A DNA stretch of 64,000 nucleotides from Mesorhizobium sp. dw_380 (GCF_018588885.1 NZ_JAFFIW010000028.1:1-64000); one strand, 5' to 3'. Shown: positions 31,306 through 39,520, counted from the stretch's first letter. Made by a program: numbers and translations. The notes: generated by a model not told the origin, from the letters alone.

Positions 31306-31554
31306 GTGAAGCGGGTCATTCTTCTCCCTCTGGCTGTCAAGGCGCTGCGGAAGCATCGAGCGGATGCCGAGAGAATCCTGGCGAAGATCGAAGGATATGC
31401 CGGGGACCCGAGCAGCCTTGCAAACATGGTCAAGGATCTGCAGGGCTCGACCGCCCTGCGATTGAGGGTCGGTGACTACCGCGTGGTCTTCGAGGAGACG
31501 GATCAGGAAATCATCGTCACGAAGATCGGACCGCGTGGATCGGTCTATGATTGA
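31306..31554 (+). CDS. RelE/ParE-type toxin of module 2
   Basis: This 82-residue RelE-superfamily toxin starts with GTG. Its core, LRLRVGDYRVVFEETDQEIIV, parallels YRLRIGRYRVIFDED of the module 1 toxin, so the two are paralogues. Family members cut ribosome-bound mRNA. The antitoxin gene follows after 12 bases. The dyad directly upstream suggests tight autoregulation. Confidence 0.86.
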   Translation: MKRVILLPLAVKALRKHRADAERILAKIEGYAGDPSSLANMVKDLQGSTALRLRVGDYRVVFEETDQEIIVTKIGPRGSVYD

Positions 31555-31566
31555 AGGAATGCCGAG

Positions 31567-31932
31567 ATGAACAACGTTGCTTATGTCACGACGCCGGGTG
31601 GCGAGGAGCTGGCTATCCTGCCGCGCAGCGAACTGGATGCCTTGCGCGAGTTACTTGAACACGCGCAGTCGCTTGGTGGGTTTCGCGCCGGCCAGCTTCC
31701 CGGCCTTACGCCGGATGAAGCACGGGCTCTTGTTGCCGCGACTTCTCCGCTCGCCTTCTGGCGCAGATATCGCAAGCAGACCCAGGCCGTCCTTGCCGCC
31801 TCCGTTGGCGTGACCCAAAACTATCTTTCGGAAATCGAGAACGGAAAGCGCGGCGGCGACGTCGCGCTCTGGTTGCGGCTGGCTCGCGCGCTTGAGCTGC
31901 CGGTCGAGAGTTTGGTCGACGAAGGCGATTGA
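31567..31932 (+). CDS. Xre-type antitoxin of module 2
   Basis: This 121-residue antitoxin has an N-terminal segment TPGGEELAILPRSELDALREL resembling the TGEELVVIPKADYEALL of module 1, and a C-terminal Xre helix-turn-helix (YRKQTQAVLAASVGVTQNYL, then SEIENGKRGG). It follows the toxin gene and lies about 115 bases before dnaG, so readthrough could reach dnaG. A small hairpin (CCCCT-N5-AGGGG, 31982-31996) lies between them. Confidence 0.87.
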   Translation: MNNVAYVTTPGGEELAILPRSELDALRELLEHAQSLGGFRAGQLPGLTPDEARALVAATSPLAFWRRYRKQTQAVLAASVGVTQNYLSEIENGKRGGDVALWLRLARALELPVESLVDEGD

Positions 31933-32025
31933 CCGACAGAATATCGGTCGCGCCGCCTTTTGCCCTGTGGAAACCGGGCATCCCCTGCATTAGGGGTCGT
32001 CGGATTTGGCGCGCATGATTATATG

Positions 32026-32046
32026 GTGGGGAAACGAGTTCCCCAC
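32026..32046 (+). promoter_or_regulatory. Hairpin abutting the dnaG start codon
   Basis: GTGGGGAA-ACGAG-TTCCCCAC is an 8-base perfect stem with a five-base loop whose last base is directly followed by the dnaG ATG. The only purine-rich stretch that could serve as ribosome site (GGGGAAACGAG) is inside it, so folding should lower dnaG translation. If an upstream ATG (32023) were used instead, the hairpin would be coding. Confidence 0.6.
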
Positions 32047-34011
32047 ATGCGCTTTCCGCCCGCCTTCCTCGACGAGATACGCGACCGCGTGCCGATTTCG
32101 CAAGTGATCGGCACGCGTGTCGCGTGGGATAGGAAGAAGACCAACGCGCCGCGTGGCGACTACTGGGCCTGCTGCCCGTTCCATGGCGAGAAGAGCCCGT
32201 CCTTCCATTGCGAGGACAAGAAGGGCCGCTACCACTGTTTCGGCTGCTCGGTCTCGGGCGACCATTTCAAATTCCTTACCGAACTCGACGGGATGAGCTT
32301 TCCCGAGGCGGTCGAGAAGATCGCCGACATGGCCGGTGTGCCGATGCCGGTTCGCGACGCGCAGGAGGAACGGCGCGAGAAGGAGCGCGCCAGCCTGACC
32401 GACGTCATGGAAATGGCGACCGCCTTCTTTCAGGAACGATTGCAGGGACCGGAAGGGGCCAAAGCCCGCGCGTATCTGCGCGATCGCGGGCTGACGCCGG
32501 CAACGCAGCATTCGTTCCGGCTTGGCTTCGCGCCGGACAGCCGCAACGCGCTGAAGGAGCATCTCGCGGCAAAAGGCGTGCCGAAAGCCGATATCGAGGC
32601 CTGCGGGCTGGTGCGCCATGGCGATGACATCCCGGTCTCCTATGACTGGTTCCGTGACCGCATCATGTTTCCGATCCCGGATTCGCGCGGCAAGATCATC
32701 GCTTTCGGGGGCCGGGCGCTGGCAGCCGATGCGGTGGCCAAATACATGAATTCGCCCGACACCGAGCTCTTCCACAAGGGCAATGTGCTCTACAATTTCG
32801 CCCGCGCCCGCCAAGCGATGGCAAAGGGGGCGTTGGCCAAGGGCGGCACGGTCATCGCCGTCGAAGGCTATATGGATGTGATCGCGCTGGCGCAGGCCGG
32901 CTTCGAGAATGTCGTGGCGCCGCTCGGCACCGCGCTTACGGAAAACCAGCTCGAGCTGTTGTGGCGCATGGCGCCGGAGCCGATGCTGTGCTTCGACGGC
33001 GACAAGGCCGGGCTGAAGGCGGCATGGCGGGCGGCGGATCTGGCGCTGCCATCGGTGCAGGCCGGGCGCTCGGCGCGCTTCGCGCTGCTGCCGGAAGGCA
33101 AGGATCCAGACGACCTGGTCAAGGCCGAAGGGCCGGACGCGTTCCGTGCCGTGCTGGCCGATGCGCGGCCGCTGGTCGATCTTTTGTGGATGCGCGAGAC
33201 GGCGGGCGGCGTCTTCGACACGCCGGAGCGGCGGGCCGAACTCGAGAAGACGCTGCGCGAGCTGACCAGCCGCATCCGCGATGAAAGCCTGCGCTACCAC
33301 TATCAACAGGAGATGCGCGAGCGGGTGCTGAGCTTCTTCGGCTCGCAGCGCAACGCGCGGCAAGGTCGCCAGGATGGCGGCGGCCGGCCAGGCGAGCGCG
33401 GCCAGGGCAAGACGCCGGGACCCGGCGGACAATTCGCCAAGGCCGGCAGCGGGCGCATGGCGATCACCGAAAGCCTCGGCCAGTCGGCGCTGGTCAAGCG
33501 CGGCAGCGAAGGAATGTCGGTGCGCGAGGCGACGATCATCGTCGCCTTGGTCAACCATCCACCGCTGATCGACGAGAATTTCGCCCATGTCGAGTTCCTT
33601 GATCTCGCCAATGCCGAGCTGAGGCGGCTGCACGCCGCTATCCTCGACGCGATGGCGCATGACATGGCCAATGACCGCCACGCCGTGGTGGCGACGATCG
33701 AGCGCGCCGGCTGCGCCGAGATCTGGGAGCGCGCCGTTGGCCTGATCCGGCGGGCGCGGCAATGGCCGGCGCTGGAGACGGCGGCACTCGACGATGCCCG
33801 CGACGCCCTGAACCAGGCGCTGCACTTGCAGCGCAGCGCGCGCACCTTACATAAGGAGCTGAAACAGGCGGAAGCGGCGCTCGAAGCGGATCCTTCGGAT
33901 GAAAATTTCCGCCATCTGATCGAAATTCAGGCGCAATTCAGCGATGTGCAAGCGACGGAAGCGCTGATCGAAGGATTCGGCGTATCCTCGGGCAGGGCCG
34001 GGCGAGCCTAA
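32047..34011 (+). CDS. dnaG: DNA primase
   Basis: DnaG makes RNA primers for DNA replication at the fork. The 654-residue protein starts with the CHC2 zinc domain (Cys43, His46, Cys64, Cys67), followed by the RNA polymerase core with TOPRIM motif VIAVEGYMDVIALAQAGFEN and the acidic FDGDKAG. A low-complexity Gly/Arg/Gln linker at about 440-470 leads to a C-terminal DnaB-binding helical domain. The start at MRFPPAFLDEIRDR matches relatives; in-frame ATG codons at 32023 and 31960 are open alternatives. rpoD follows 440 bases downstream, the usual macromolecular-synthesis order. Confidence 0.97.
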   Translation: MRFPPAFLDEIRDRVPISQVIGTRVAWDRKKTNAPRGDYWACCPFHGEKSPSFHCEDKKGRYHCFGCSVSGDHFKFLTELDGMSFPEAVEKIADMAGVPMPVRDAQEERREKERASLTDVMEMATAFFQERLQGPEGAKARAYLRDRGLTPATQHSFRLGFAPDSRNALKEHLAAKGVPKADIEACGLVRHGDDIPVSYDWFRDRIMFPIPDSRGKIIAFGGRALAADAVAKYMNSPDTELFHKGNVLYNFARARQAMAKGALAKGGTVIAVEGYMDVIALAQAGFENVVAPLGTALTENQLELLWRMAPEPMLCFDGDKAGLKAAWRAADLALPSVQAGRSARFALLPEGKDPDDLVKAEGPDAFRAVLADARPLVDLLWMRETAGGVFDTPERRAELEKTLRELTSRIRDESLRYHYQQEMRERVLSFFGSQRNARQGRQDGGGRPGERGQGKTPGPGGQFAKAGSGRMAITESLGQSALVKRGSEGMSVREATIIVALVNHPPLIDENFAHVEFLDLANAELRRLHAAILDAMAHDMANDRHAVVATIERAGCAEIWERAVGLIRRARQWPALETAALDDARDALNQALHLQRSARTLHKELKQAEAALEADPSDENFRHLIEIQAQFSDVQATEALIEGFGVSSGRAGRA

Positions 34012-34451
34012 GTGCAAGTGCGTGCCGGAATGAGAGCGTGGCCGGGCTTCCCCAGGGGGCTGGGCGCGCTAAGTCGGGTAATTGATTCGCTTTTTTCATG
34101 CGAATCATGCGACAGGGCGCTTGACCTTCGGACAGAATGGCGGAATCAGGTCGATTCGAAACATTAACCCGCACCCGCGTCGACGGGAAATGCGTCGATG
34201 TGAAGGTACTGGTCACTGGACAGGCAGGCCCCCTGCCACAGATATCAGGGTTAATCTGGACTTAATGCATGTCGCCCAAGAGTGGTCGTCCAAGAGTGGA
34301 AACCGGTTTTGGGGCAACGACATGCACCAAACAAAAGAGATGATGCGGTTAGTGGCCCGGTGAAGCGCGTTCCAAAACGAGCGTATCCGATTTGACTGGT
34401 CCGACAGCTTACGCGGCCCCAAGCTTTGGCCGCTAGGAGAAGATAAAGACT
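34012..34451 (+). promoter_or_regulatory. rpoD leader with a CtrA-like box and a palindromic repeat
   Basis: No gene was found in this 440-base gap. TTAA-N7-TTAA at 34251-34265 is a full match to the alphaproteobacterial CtrA box. Immediately after it, GCATGTCG (34267-34274) and CGACATGC (34318-34325) frame a palindromic repeat of a kind common in rhizobia. Inside that repeat, TCGYCCAAGAGTGG occurs twice (starting at 34272 and 34287). AGGAGA precedes the rpoD start. Confidence 0.55.
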
Positions 34452-36476
34452 ATGGCGACAAAGGAAAAGGAAGAGGTCGAGACCGAACGCGAAGGCGCCA
34501 CCGATGGCCCTCTGCTCGACCTTTCCGATGATGCTGTCAAGAAGATGATCAAGGCCGCCAAGAAGCGCGGCTATGTCACGATGGACGAGCTGAATTCGGT
34601 GCTGCCTTCCGAGGAAGTGACCTCCGAGCAGATCGAGGACACGATGGCGATGCTGTCCGACATGGGCATCAACGTCGTCGAGGATGACGAGCAGGGCGAA
34701 GAGGCCGAGGCCGGCGACACCGCGGCCGATGCCGAGGAAGACGCCAACGAGCTGGCCGAGCAGACCGGCACGGCCGTCGCCGCCACCACCACCAAGAAAG
34801 AGCCGACCGACCGCACCGACGATCCGGTGCGCATGTATCTGCGCGAGATGGGCTCGGTCGAGCTTCTGTCGCGCGAGGGCGAAATCGCCATCGCCAAGCG
34901 CATCGAGGCCGGCCGCGAGACGATGATCGCGGGCCTGTGCGAAAGCCCGCTGACCTTCCAGGCCATCATCATCTGGCGCGACGAGCTCAACGAATCCAAG
35001 ATCCTGCTGCGCGAGATCATCGATCTCGAAGCCACCTATGCCGGCCCCGAAGCCAAGCAGGCACCGGTGGTCGAGCGCATCGAGGAAGCGCCCAAGGCCG
35101 AGGAAAAGCCGCGCCGCGGACGTGACGAGGAAGAAGACATCACCAATGTCGGCGCCGACACGCGCGGCCTGACGGACGACGATGAGGAAGACGAGGACGA
35201 GGCCAGCCTGTCGCTGGCGGCCATGGAAGCGGAACTGCGCCCGCAGGTGATGGAGACGCTCGACGTCATCGCCGACACCTACAAGAAGCTGCGCAAGCTG
35301 CAGGACCAGCAGGTCGAGAACCGACTGGCCGCCGCCGGCACGCTGTCGCCCAGCCAGGACCGCCGGCTGAAGGAGCTGAAGGACCAGCTGATCAAGGCGG
35401 TGAAGTCGCTGTCGCTCAACACGGCGCGCATCGAGGCGCTGGTCGAGCAGCTCTACGACATCAACAAGCGCCTGGTGCAGAACGAGGGCAAGCTGTTGCG
35501 GCTCGCCGAAAGCTACGGCGTGCGCCGCGAGGAGTTCCTGAAGGAATATCAGGGTTCCGAGCTCGACCCCAACTGGACGCGCTCGATCGCCAATTTGACC
35601 TCGCGCGGCTGGAAGGAATTCACCAAGAACGAGAAGGACGCGATCAAGGATTTGCGTGCCGAGATCCAGCATCTGGCCACCGAAACCGCGATCTCGATCC
35701 TGGAATTCCGCAAGATCGTCAACCAGGTGCAGAAGGGCGAGCGCGAAGCCGCGATCGCCAAGAAGGAAATGGTCGAGGCCAATCTGCGCCTCGTCATCTC
35801 CATCGCCAAGAAATACACCAATCGCGGCCTGCAGTTCCTCGACCTGATCCAGGAAGGCAATATCGGCCTGATGAAGGCGGTCGACAAATTCGAATACCGC
35901 CGCGGCTACAAGTTCTCGACCTACGCGACATGGTGGATCCGGCAGGCGATCACACGTTCGATCGCCGACCAGGCGCGCACCATCCGCATTCCGGTGCACA
36001 TGATCGAGACGATCAACAAGATCGTGCGCACCTCACGCCAGATGCTGCACGAGATCGGCCGCGAGCCGACGCCGGAGGAACTGGCCGAAAAGCTCGCTAT
36101 GCCGCTCGAAAAAGTGCGCAAGGTGTTGAAGATCGCCAAGGAGCCGATCTCGCTCGAAACGCCGGTTGGCGACGAGGAGGATTCGCATCTGGGCGATTTC
36201 ATCGAGGACAAGATGGCGATCCTGCCGATCGATGCGGCAATCCAGGCCAATCTGCGCGAAACCACGACGCGTGTGCTCGCCTCGCTGACGCCGCGCGAGG
36301 AGCGCGTTCTGCGCATGCGCTTCGGCATCGGCATGAACACCGACCACACGCTTGAAGAAGTCGGCCAGCAATTCTCGGTCACCCGCGAGCGCATCCGCCA
36401 GATCGAAGCCAAGGCGCTGCGCAAGCTCAAGCACCCGAGCCGGAGCCGCAAGCTGCGCAGCTTCCTGGATAGCTGA
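34452..36476 (+). CDS. rpoD: RNA polymerase primary sigma factor (sigma-70)
   Basis: The housekeeping sigma factor, 674 residues. Region 1.1 is at the N-terminus (VKKMIKAAKKRGYVTMDELN), followed by an acidic stretch; region 1.2 has DPVRMYLREMGSVELLSREGE. A large non-conserved segment with an acidic run (about 215-250) separates it from region 2, which holds FLDLIQEGNIGLMKAVDKFEYRRGYKFSTYATWWIRQAI. Regions 3 and 4 follow, with the -35-binding helix-turn-helix TLEEVGQQFSVTRERIRQIE. A strong terminator follows. The named motifs are given in order rather than as one run; identification is certain. Confidence 0.98.
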   Translation: MATKEKEEVETEREGATDGPLLDLSDDAVKKMIKAAKKRGYVTMDELNSVLPSEEVTSEQIEDTMAMLSDMGINVVEDDEQGEEAEAGDTAADAEEDANELAEQTGTAVAATTTKKEPTDRTDDPVRMYLREMGSVELLSREGEIAIAKRIEAGRETMIAGLCESPLTFQAIIIWRDELNESKILLREIIDLEATYAGPEAKQAPVVERIEEAPKAEEKPRRGRDEEEDITNVGADTRGLTDDDEEDEDEASLSLAAMEAELRPQVMETLDVIADTYKKLRKLQDQQVENRLAAAGTLSPSQDRRLKELKDQLIKAVKSLSLNTARIEALVEQLYDINKRLVQNEGKLLRLAESYGVRREEFLKEYQGSELDPNWTRSIANLTSRGWKEFTKNEKDAIKDLRAEIQHLATETAISILEFRKIVNQVQKGEREAAIAKKEMVEANLRLVISIAKKYTNRGLQFLDLIQEGNIGLMKAVDKFEYRRGYKFSTYATWWIRQAITRSIADQARTIRIPVHMIETINKIVRTSRQMLHEIGREPTPEELAEKLAMPLEKVRKVLKIAKEPISLETPVGDEEDSHLGDFIEDKMAILPIDAAIQANLRETTTRVLASLTPREERVLRMRFGIGMNTDHTLEEVGQQFSVTRERIRQIEAKALRKLKHPSRSRKLRSFLDS

Positions 36477-36499
36477 GACTTACCGATCATATTGAGATC

Positions 36500-36523
36500 A
36501 AGGGCGCCACCGGCGCCCTTTTT
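36500..36523 (+). terminator. Rho-independent terminator of rpoD
   Basis: AAGGGCGCC-ACC-GGCGCCCTT followed by T residues lies 24 bases after the rpoD stop. The 9-base GC-rich stem and U-tract make this a strong intrinsic terminator. Confidence 0.92.
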
Positions 36524-36676
36524 CGTGTGGTGTTCGCCCTTGCGGCTCATCCCCTTCGGGAGGATAATCCCGCGTCGGATGCATTTCTGGGCGACAACCC
36601 CGGAAGCCCGCCCCGGTCGAGGCCGTGTCGACATGGCCTGAGTGCCGTGCTCCGTGGCCCCGGAGGGAGGTGTGCC

Positions 36677-36970
36677 ATGACAAGCTACATCGTGCTGATG
36701 AATTGGACCGAGCAGGGCGCCAAAAATGTGCGCGAGTCACCAAAGCGTCTCGATGCCGCCAGGAAGCAGCTGGGAGACATGGGCGGGTCGTTCAAGGCGT
36801 TCTACCTGACCATGGGGGAATACGACATGGTGGCGGTGGTTGAAGCACCCGACGACGCGATCCTGGCGCGTTTCTCGCTGATGCTGGCGGCGGCCGGCAA
36901 TGTCAGGACCCGGACCCTGAAAGCCTTCCCCGAATTCGCCTATCGCGAGATCATCACCTCGCTCGGCTAG
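36677..36970 (+). CDS. GYD-domain protein
   Basis: This 97-residue GYD-domain protein has the name-giving motif as MGEYDMVAVVEAPDD at about 50-64. It is a small alpha/beta ferredoxin-like fold; members are widespread, often as oligomers, with no settled function. The start at MTSYIVLMNW has GGAGGGAGG upstream, an unusually strong ribosome site. It lies alone between two strong terminators, so it is its own transcription unit. Confidence 0.88.
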   Translation: MTSYIVLMNWTEQGAKNVRESPKRLDAARKQLGDMGGSFKAFYLTMGEYDMVAVVEAPDDAILARFSLMLAAAGNVRTRTLKAFPEFAYREIITSLG

Positions 36971-36975
36971 GCACC

Positions 36976-37014
36976 GGAAGGGCTCGGACCGGCGGGTGCG
37001 AGCCCTTCCCGTTT
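36976..37014 (+). terminator. Terminator of the GYD gene
   Basis: GGAAGGGCTCG and CGAGCCCTTCC form an 11-base perfect stem with a 12-base loop starting 5 bases after the stop, followed by CGTTT. The short T-run suggests moderate strength. Confidence 0.8.
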
Positions 37015-37096
37015 ACGCGCAACCGATCGGGCCCTTCTTGACGGCGTCCGATCGTCCGTGGTCCCTGAGGTGCGTTGCCAACCAAGTCCCCGGGCC

Positions 37097-37465
37097 ATGC
37101 TGACTGTCTGGTACAACACCCGCTGCCCTGTCTGCGATGCCGGTATCAACTGGCAGAAGCGAAGGTTGATCGAAGCGGTCAAGGCCGGGCGGATCGCGTT
37201 TCGCGACATCAATCTGGAGCCGGCAGCGCTTGCCGGATTTGGCGCGTCGCTGGAGGATGTTCGCCGCCGGCTGCATGCCACCGATGCGCATGGCCGCTTG
37301 CTGGTCGGCGCCGATGTGGCGATTGCAGTGTGGACGGCAACGCCGGGCGAGGGTTGGCTGGCGAGACTGTTCGGCAATCCGATCGCCTTGCCGCTGACAC
37401 GCTTCGCCTATGATCGCTTCGCCGATCTCCTCTACGCCTGGAACCGCCGCAAGGGCCGCTGGTAG
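37097..37465 (+). CDS. DCC-family (DUF393) thiol-disulfide oxidoreductase-like protein
   Basis: This 122-residue DUF393 protein has the redox-type motif YNTRCPVCDAGINW (CPVC), resembling a thioredoxin-like CxxC, followed by FRDINLEP and the C-terminal LPLTRFAYDRFADLLYAWNRR. The family is called DCC after a conserved Asp-Cys-Cys-like motif; here the sequence is RCPVC. Function is unproven. The start at MLTVWYNTRCP was used; an ATG 13 codons earlier lacks similarity. Confidence 0.85.
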   Translation: MLTVWYNTRCPVCDAGINWQKRRLIEAVKAGRIAFRDINLEPAALAGFGASLEDVRRRLHATDAHGRLLVGADVAIAVWTATPGEGWLARLFGNPIALPLTRFAYDRFADLLYAWNRRKGRW

Positions 37466-37520
37466 CGAGCCCGTAGCCGCCGTTCGACATGGTCGGATCC
37501 AATGGCTGGCGGAGCGTTCA

Positions 37521-37588
37521 GATACATCGTAAGATATATCTTGACTCCGCAAACGTGTGCGCTTACTTAAGATATATCGTAAGATAGA
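37521..37588 (+). promoter_or_regulatory. padR promoter bracketed by two operators
   Basis: Related sites at 37521-37543 and 37568-37587 share AGATATATC and ATCGTAAGATA in different order. Between them TTGACT (37541-37546) and TACTTA (37564-37569) form a -35/-10 pair with a 17-base spacer. Repressor dimers would cover both promoter ends. The second site ends about 17 bases before the padR start. Confidence 0.7.
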
Positions 37589-37604
37589 ACTCAAGGAGCA
37601 ATCA

Positions 37605-38288
37605 ATGCACAAGCAATTCGGGCACAATCATTTCGGCGAGCGCATGTTCATGCACATGGCCGGCAAATTTGGTGGCAGAGGGGGCGGCGGCTTTGGTCCG
37701 TTCGGGCATGGCGGTCGCGGCGGTGGACGTGGTGGCCCGGGCGACATGTTCCGCGCCGGCCGCATGCTGGCCGACGGTGACCTCAAGCTGATCACGCTGT
37801 CGCTGCTGGCCGAGGCGCCGCGCCATGGCTACGACATCATCAAGGCGCTGGAAGAGCGCACCAGCGGCATCTACAGCCCGAGCCCGGGCGTGGTCTACCC
37901 GACGCTGACCTTCCTGGAAGAGGCCGGCTATGCCGTCTCGTCGAGCGAAGGCAACAAGAAGGTGTTTTCGATCACCGAGGCCGGGCAGGCGCATCTGGCC
38001 GACAATCGCGAGATGATCGACGGCGTGCTCGACCATCTCGAGCGCTTCGGCCGCAAGATGGCCAAGGCACGCGACTGGTTCGGCTGGAACGACGATGGCG
38101 AGGACCGGCGCGGTGGCCGTGGTGGTCGTGGCGAGCGTTCGGAAACGCGTGACGAATTCCGCGCCATCCGCCACCGGCTGCGCGCGGCGCTCGGCGACAT
38201 TGTCGATGGGCCGGCTGAAAAGCAGGCCGAGGCGATCGCCATTCTCGAAGCCGCTGCCGAGGCGCTGGAAGCGCTGTCGCACAAGTGA
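37605..38288 (+). CDS. PadR-family regulator
   Basis: This 227-residue regulator has an unusual His- and Gly-rich N-terminal extension (about residues 1-50, with HKQFGHNHFGERMFMHM and FGPFGHGGRGG), then the PadR winged helix (LKLITLSLLAEAPRHGYDII, then SPGVVYPTLTFLEEAGYAVS) and a C-terminal dimer helix. The His-rich head might bind metal, but this is speculative. An AAGGAG site precedes the ATG. Twin operator-like sites at the promoter imply autorepression. No divergent target gene is adjacent, so its regulon lies elsewhere or is itself. Confidence 0.9.
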   Translation: MHKQFGHNHFGERMFMHMAGKFGGRGGGGFGPFGHGGRGGGRGGPGDMFRAGRMLADGDLKLITLSLLAEAPRHGYDIIKALEERTSGIYSPSPGVVYPTLTFLEEAGYAVSSSEGNKKVFSITEAGQAHLADNREMIDGVLDHLERFGRKMAKARDWFGWNDDGEDRRGGRGGRGERSETRDEFRAIRHRLRAALGDIVDGPAEKQAEAIAILEAAAEALEALSHK

Positions 38289-38333
38289 TGTAATACGGCG
38301 GTATTTGGGCGCCGACTGGGCAAGGCCCGGGTT

Positions 38334-38493
38334 CCTCGCCCCCACGAATGTGGGGGGAGAGGTGGCTCGGCGAAGCCGAGACGGAGAGGGGGAGTGGCTC
38401 GACCTCTAATGTATTCTGAGGAAACTCGCCTACGCCGCAGCCCCCTCTCCGACCGCTTCGCGGCCACCTCTCCCCCATTACATGGGGGCGAGG
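38334..38493. repeat. Second palindromic intergenic repeat (RIME-like)
   Basis: Arms at 38334-38392 and 38440-38493 are inverted relatives: both carry GGCCACCTCTCCC-type DNA and GAGGGGG ends around a 47-base centre. It lies between padR and a terminator, with the same design as the element at 8800-8944. Confidence 0.75.
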
Positions 38494-38514
38494 AAACCAA
38501 GTTCTGCACAGCAC

Positions 38515-38542
38515 AAAAAAGCCCGGGAGACCGGGCTTTTTT
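38515..38542. terminator. Bidirectional rho-independent terminator
   Basis: AAAAAAGCCCGG-GAGA-CCGGGCTTTTTT is a 12-base perfect stem with T-runs on both strands. It can end padR on the plus strand and the YiaA-like gene on the minus strand. Confidence 0.92.
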
Positions 38543-38560
38543 CGTCAGGGCGTGCCGGCA

Positions 38561-38753
38561 TCATTCCTTGCCGACATACTCGCTGATCAGCTTTTCGTTG
38601 CGGGCCTTTTCGATCTTGGCGGTCATTTCGGCCGACAGGCGCTCGTCGGTGCGGTATTTGGCCAGGTTCACCAGGCTGCCGGTGAGCAGCAGGATGCCCA
38701 TGGCCCAATAGCCCTTGGTCGACAGATCGACGGCATTTTTGAACGCTGTTCAC
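38561..38753 (-). pseudogene. YiaA-like small membrane protein, frame broken at an A-tract
   Basis: Reading on the minus strand, the frame ending at 38561 encodes NAVDLSTKGYWAMGILLLTG, then SLVNLAKYRTDERLS and an ending ISEYVGKE; the VDLxxKGYxAMG motif is typical of YiaA/YiaB inner-membrane proteins. That frame meets a stop at 38750-38752 with no start nearby. A GTG start at 38753 (AAGG seven bases upstream) encodes MNSVQK in another frame. The two would join in frame if the A5 tract (T5 at 38736-38740) had six A, giving 64 residues. A sequencing error, slippage or mutation is possible; an internal ATG at 38701 would give only 46 residues. It diverges from tetR. Confidence 0.7.
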
Positions 38754-38760
38754 GAAAGCC

Positions 38761-38776
38761 TTTGTATGGTAACAAA
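38761..38776. promoter_or_regulatory. TetR-type operator between yiaA-like gene and tetR
   Basis: TTTGT-N6-ACAAA is an inverted repeat in the divergent gap, seven bases from the presumed GTG start of the YiaA-like gene and 56 bases before tetR. TetR-family repressors typically bind such sites to control themselves and the divergent neighbour. Confidence 0.5.
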
Positions 38777-38831
38777 AGGGAGATCGCGGTTCGAACCAGC
38801 GTTCCGCGCAGGCATGAATTCAGGGACAAGC

Positions 38832-39473
38832 ATGGCACTGGACAAGGAAGAGACGGGTGAGCGGGTGCTGGCGATTGCCGAGACGCTGCTCAACGAGGGC
38901 GGCATGGACAATCTGAAGGCGAGGACAATCGCCGAACAGGCGGGCATCTCGGTCGGCTCGGTCTACAATCTGTTTTCCGATCTCGACGGGGTGCATCGTG
39001 CCGTCAATATGCGGCTGCTCGACCGGCTGGGCGCGGCCGGCGCGGCGGCAATGGCCGATCTTAGCAGGCGCGGCATCACCGATGTGCGCCAGCGCCTGCT
39101 GGCGCTGGCCGGCGCCTATGTGCGCTTCGTCGAGGCGCATCCGGGCAGCTGGCCGGCACTGCTGGCCTTCAACAGGCGCCGCCCGACGCTGGCCGAACCG
39201 GATGCCTATGAAGCGCGGCTCGACCAGCTGTTCGAGATCATCGCCGGCGTGCTCGCCGGCGGCGACTTCGACCTCGACGCCGATACGCGCAGGATCGCCG
39301 CGCGCACATTGTGGTCAAGCGTGCACGGCATCGTCACCAGCGGCTACGCGGGTAAGTCCGTTCACCGGCAGGCTGACGAGATCGGCCGGCAGATCGAGCT
39401 GCTGGTCTCGGTCTTCATCAGGGGGCTGGAACGCGGGGGCACATTCGCGCATGCTGAGACAACGGCGTCGTGA
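38832..39473 (+). CDS. TetR-family regulator
   Basis: This 213-residue regulator has a TetR helix-turn-helix near the N-terminus (NLKARTIAEQAGISVGSVYN) and a C-terminal ligand domain resembling the TetR_C WHG group (AYVRFVEAHPGSWPALLAF, then TLWSSVHGIVTSG). The start at MALDKEETGERV has CAGGGACA upstream; an ATG six codons earlier is possible. hlyU follows 47 bases downstream and may be co-transcribed. The ligand is unknown. Confidence 0.9.
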   Translation: MALDKEETGERVLAIAETLLNEGGMDNLKARTIAEQAGISVGSVYNLFSDLDGVHRAVNMRLLDRLGAAGAAAMADLSRRGITDVRQRLLALAGAYVRFVEAHPGSWPALLAFNRRRPTLAEPDAYEARLDQLFEIIAGVLAGGDFDLDADTRRIAARTLWSSVHGIVTSGYAGKSVHRQADEIGRQIELLVSVFIRGLERGGTFAHAETTAS

Positions 39474-39520
39474 ATCGCGAAGAAGCCGCGGTTTGCAGGA
39501 CGAACAAGGAGATTTGAGCA

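Noticed and set aside
31990..33825. Long open frame opposite dnaG
   Set aside because: Same antisense artefact; dnaG on the plus strand is unmistakable.
34251..35999. Long open frame opposite rpoD
   Set aside because: Antisense shadow; sigma-70 regions on the plus strand account for the DNA.
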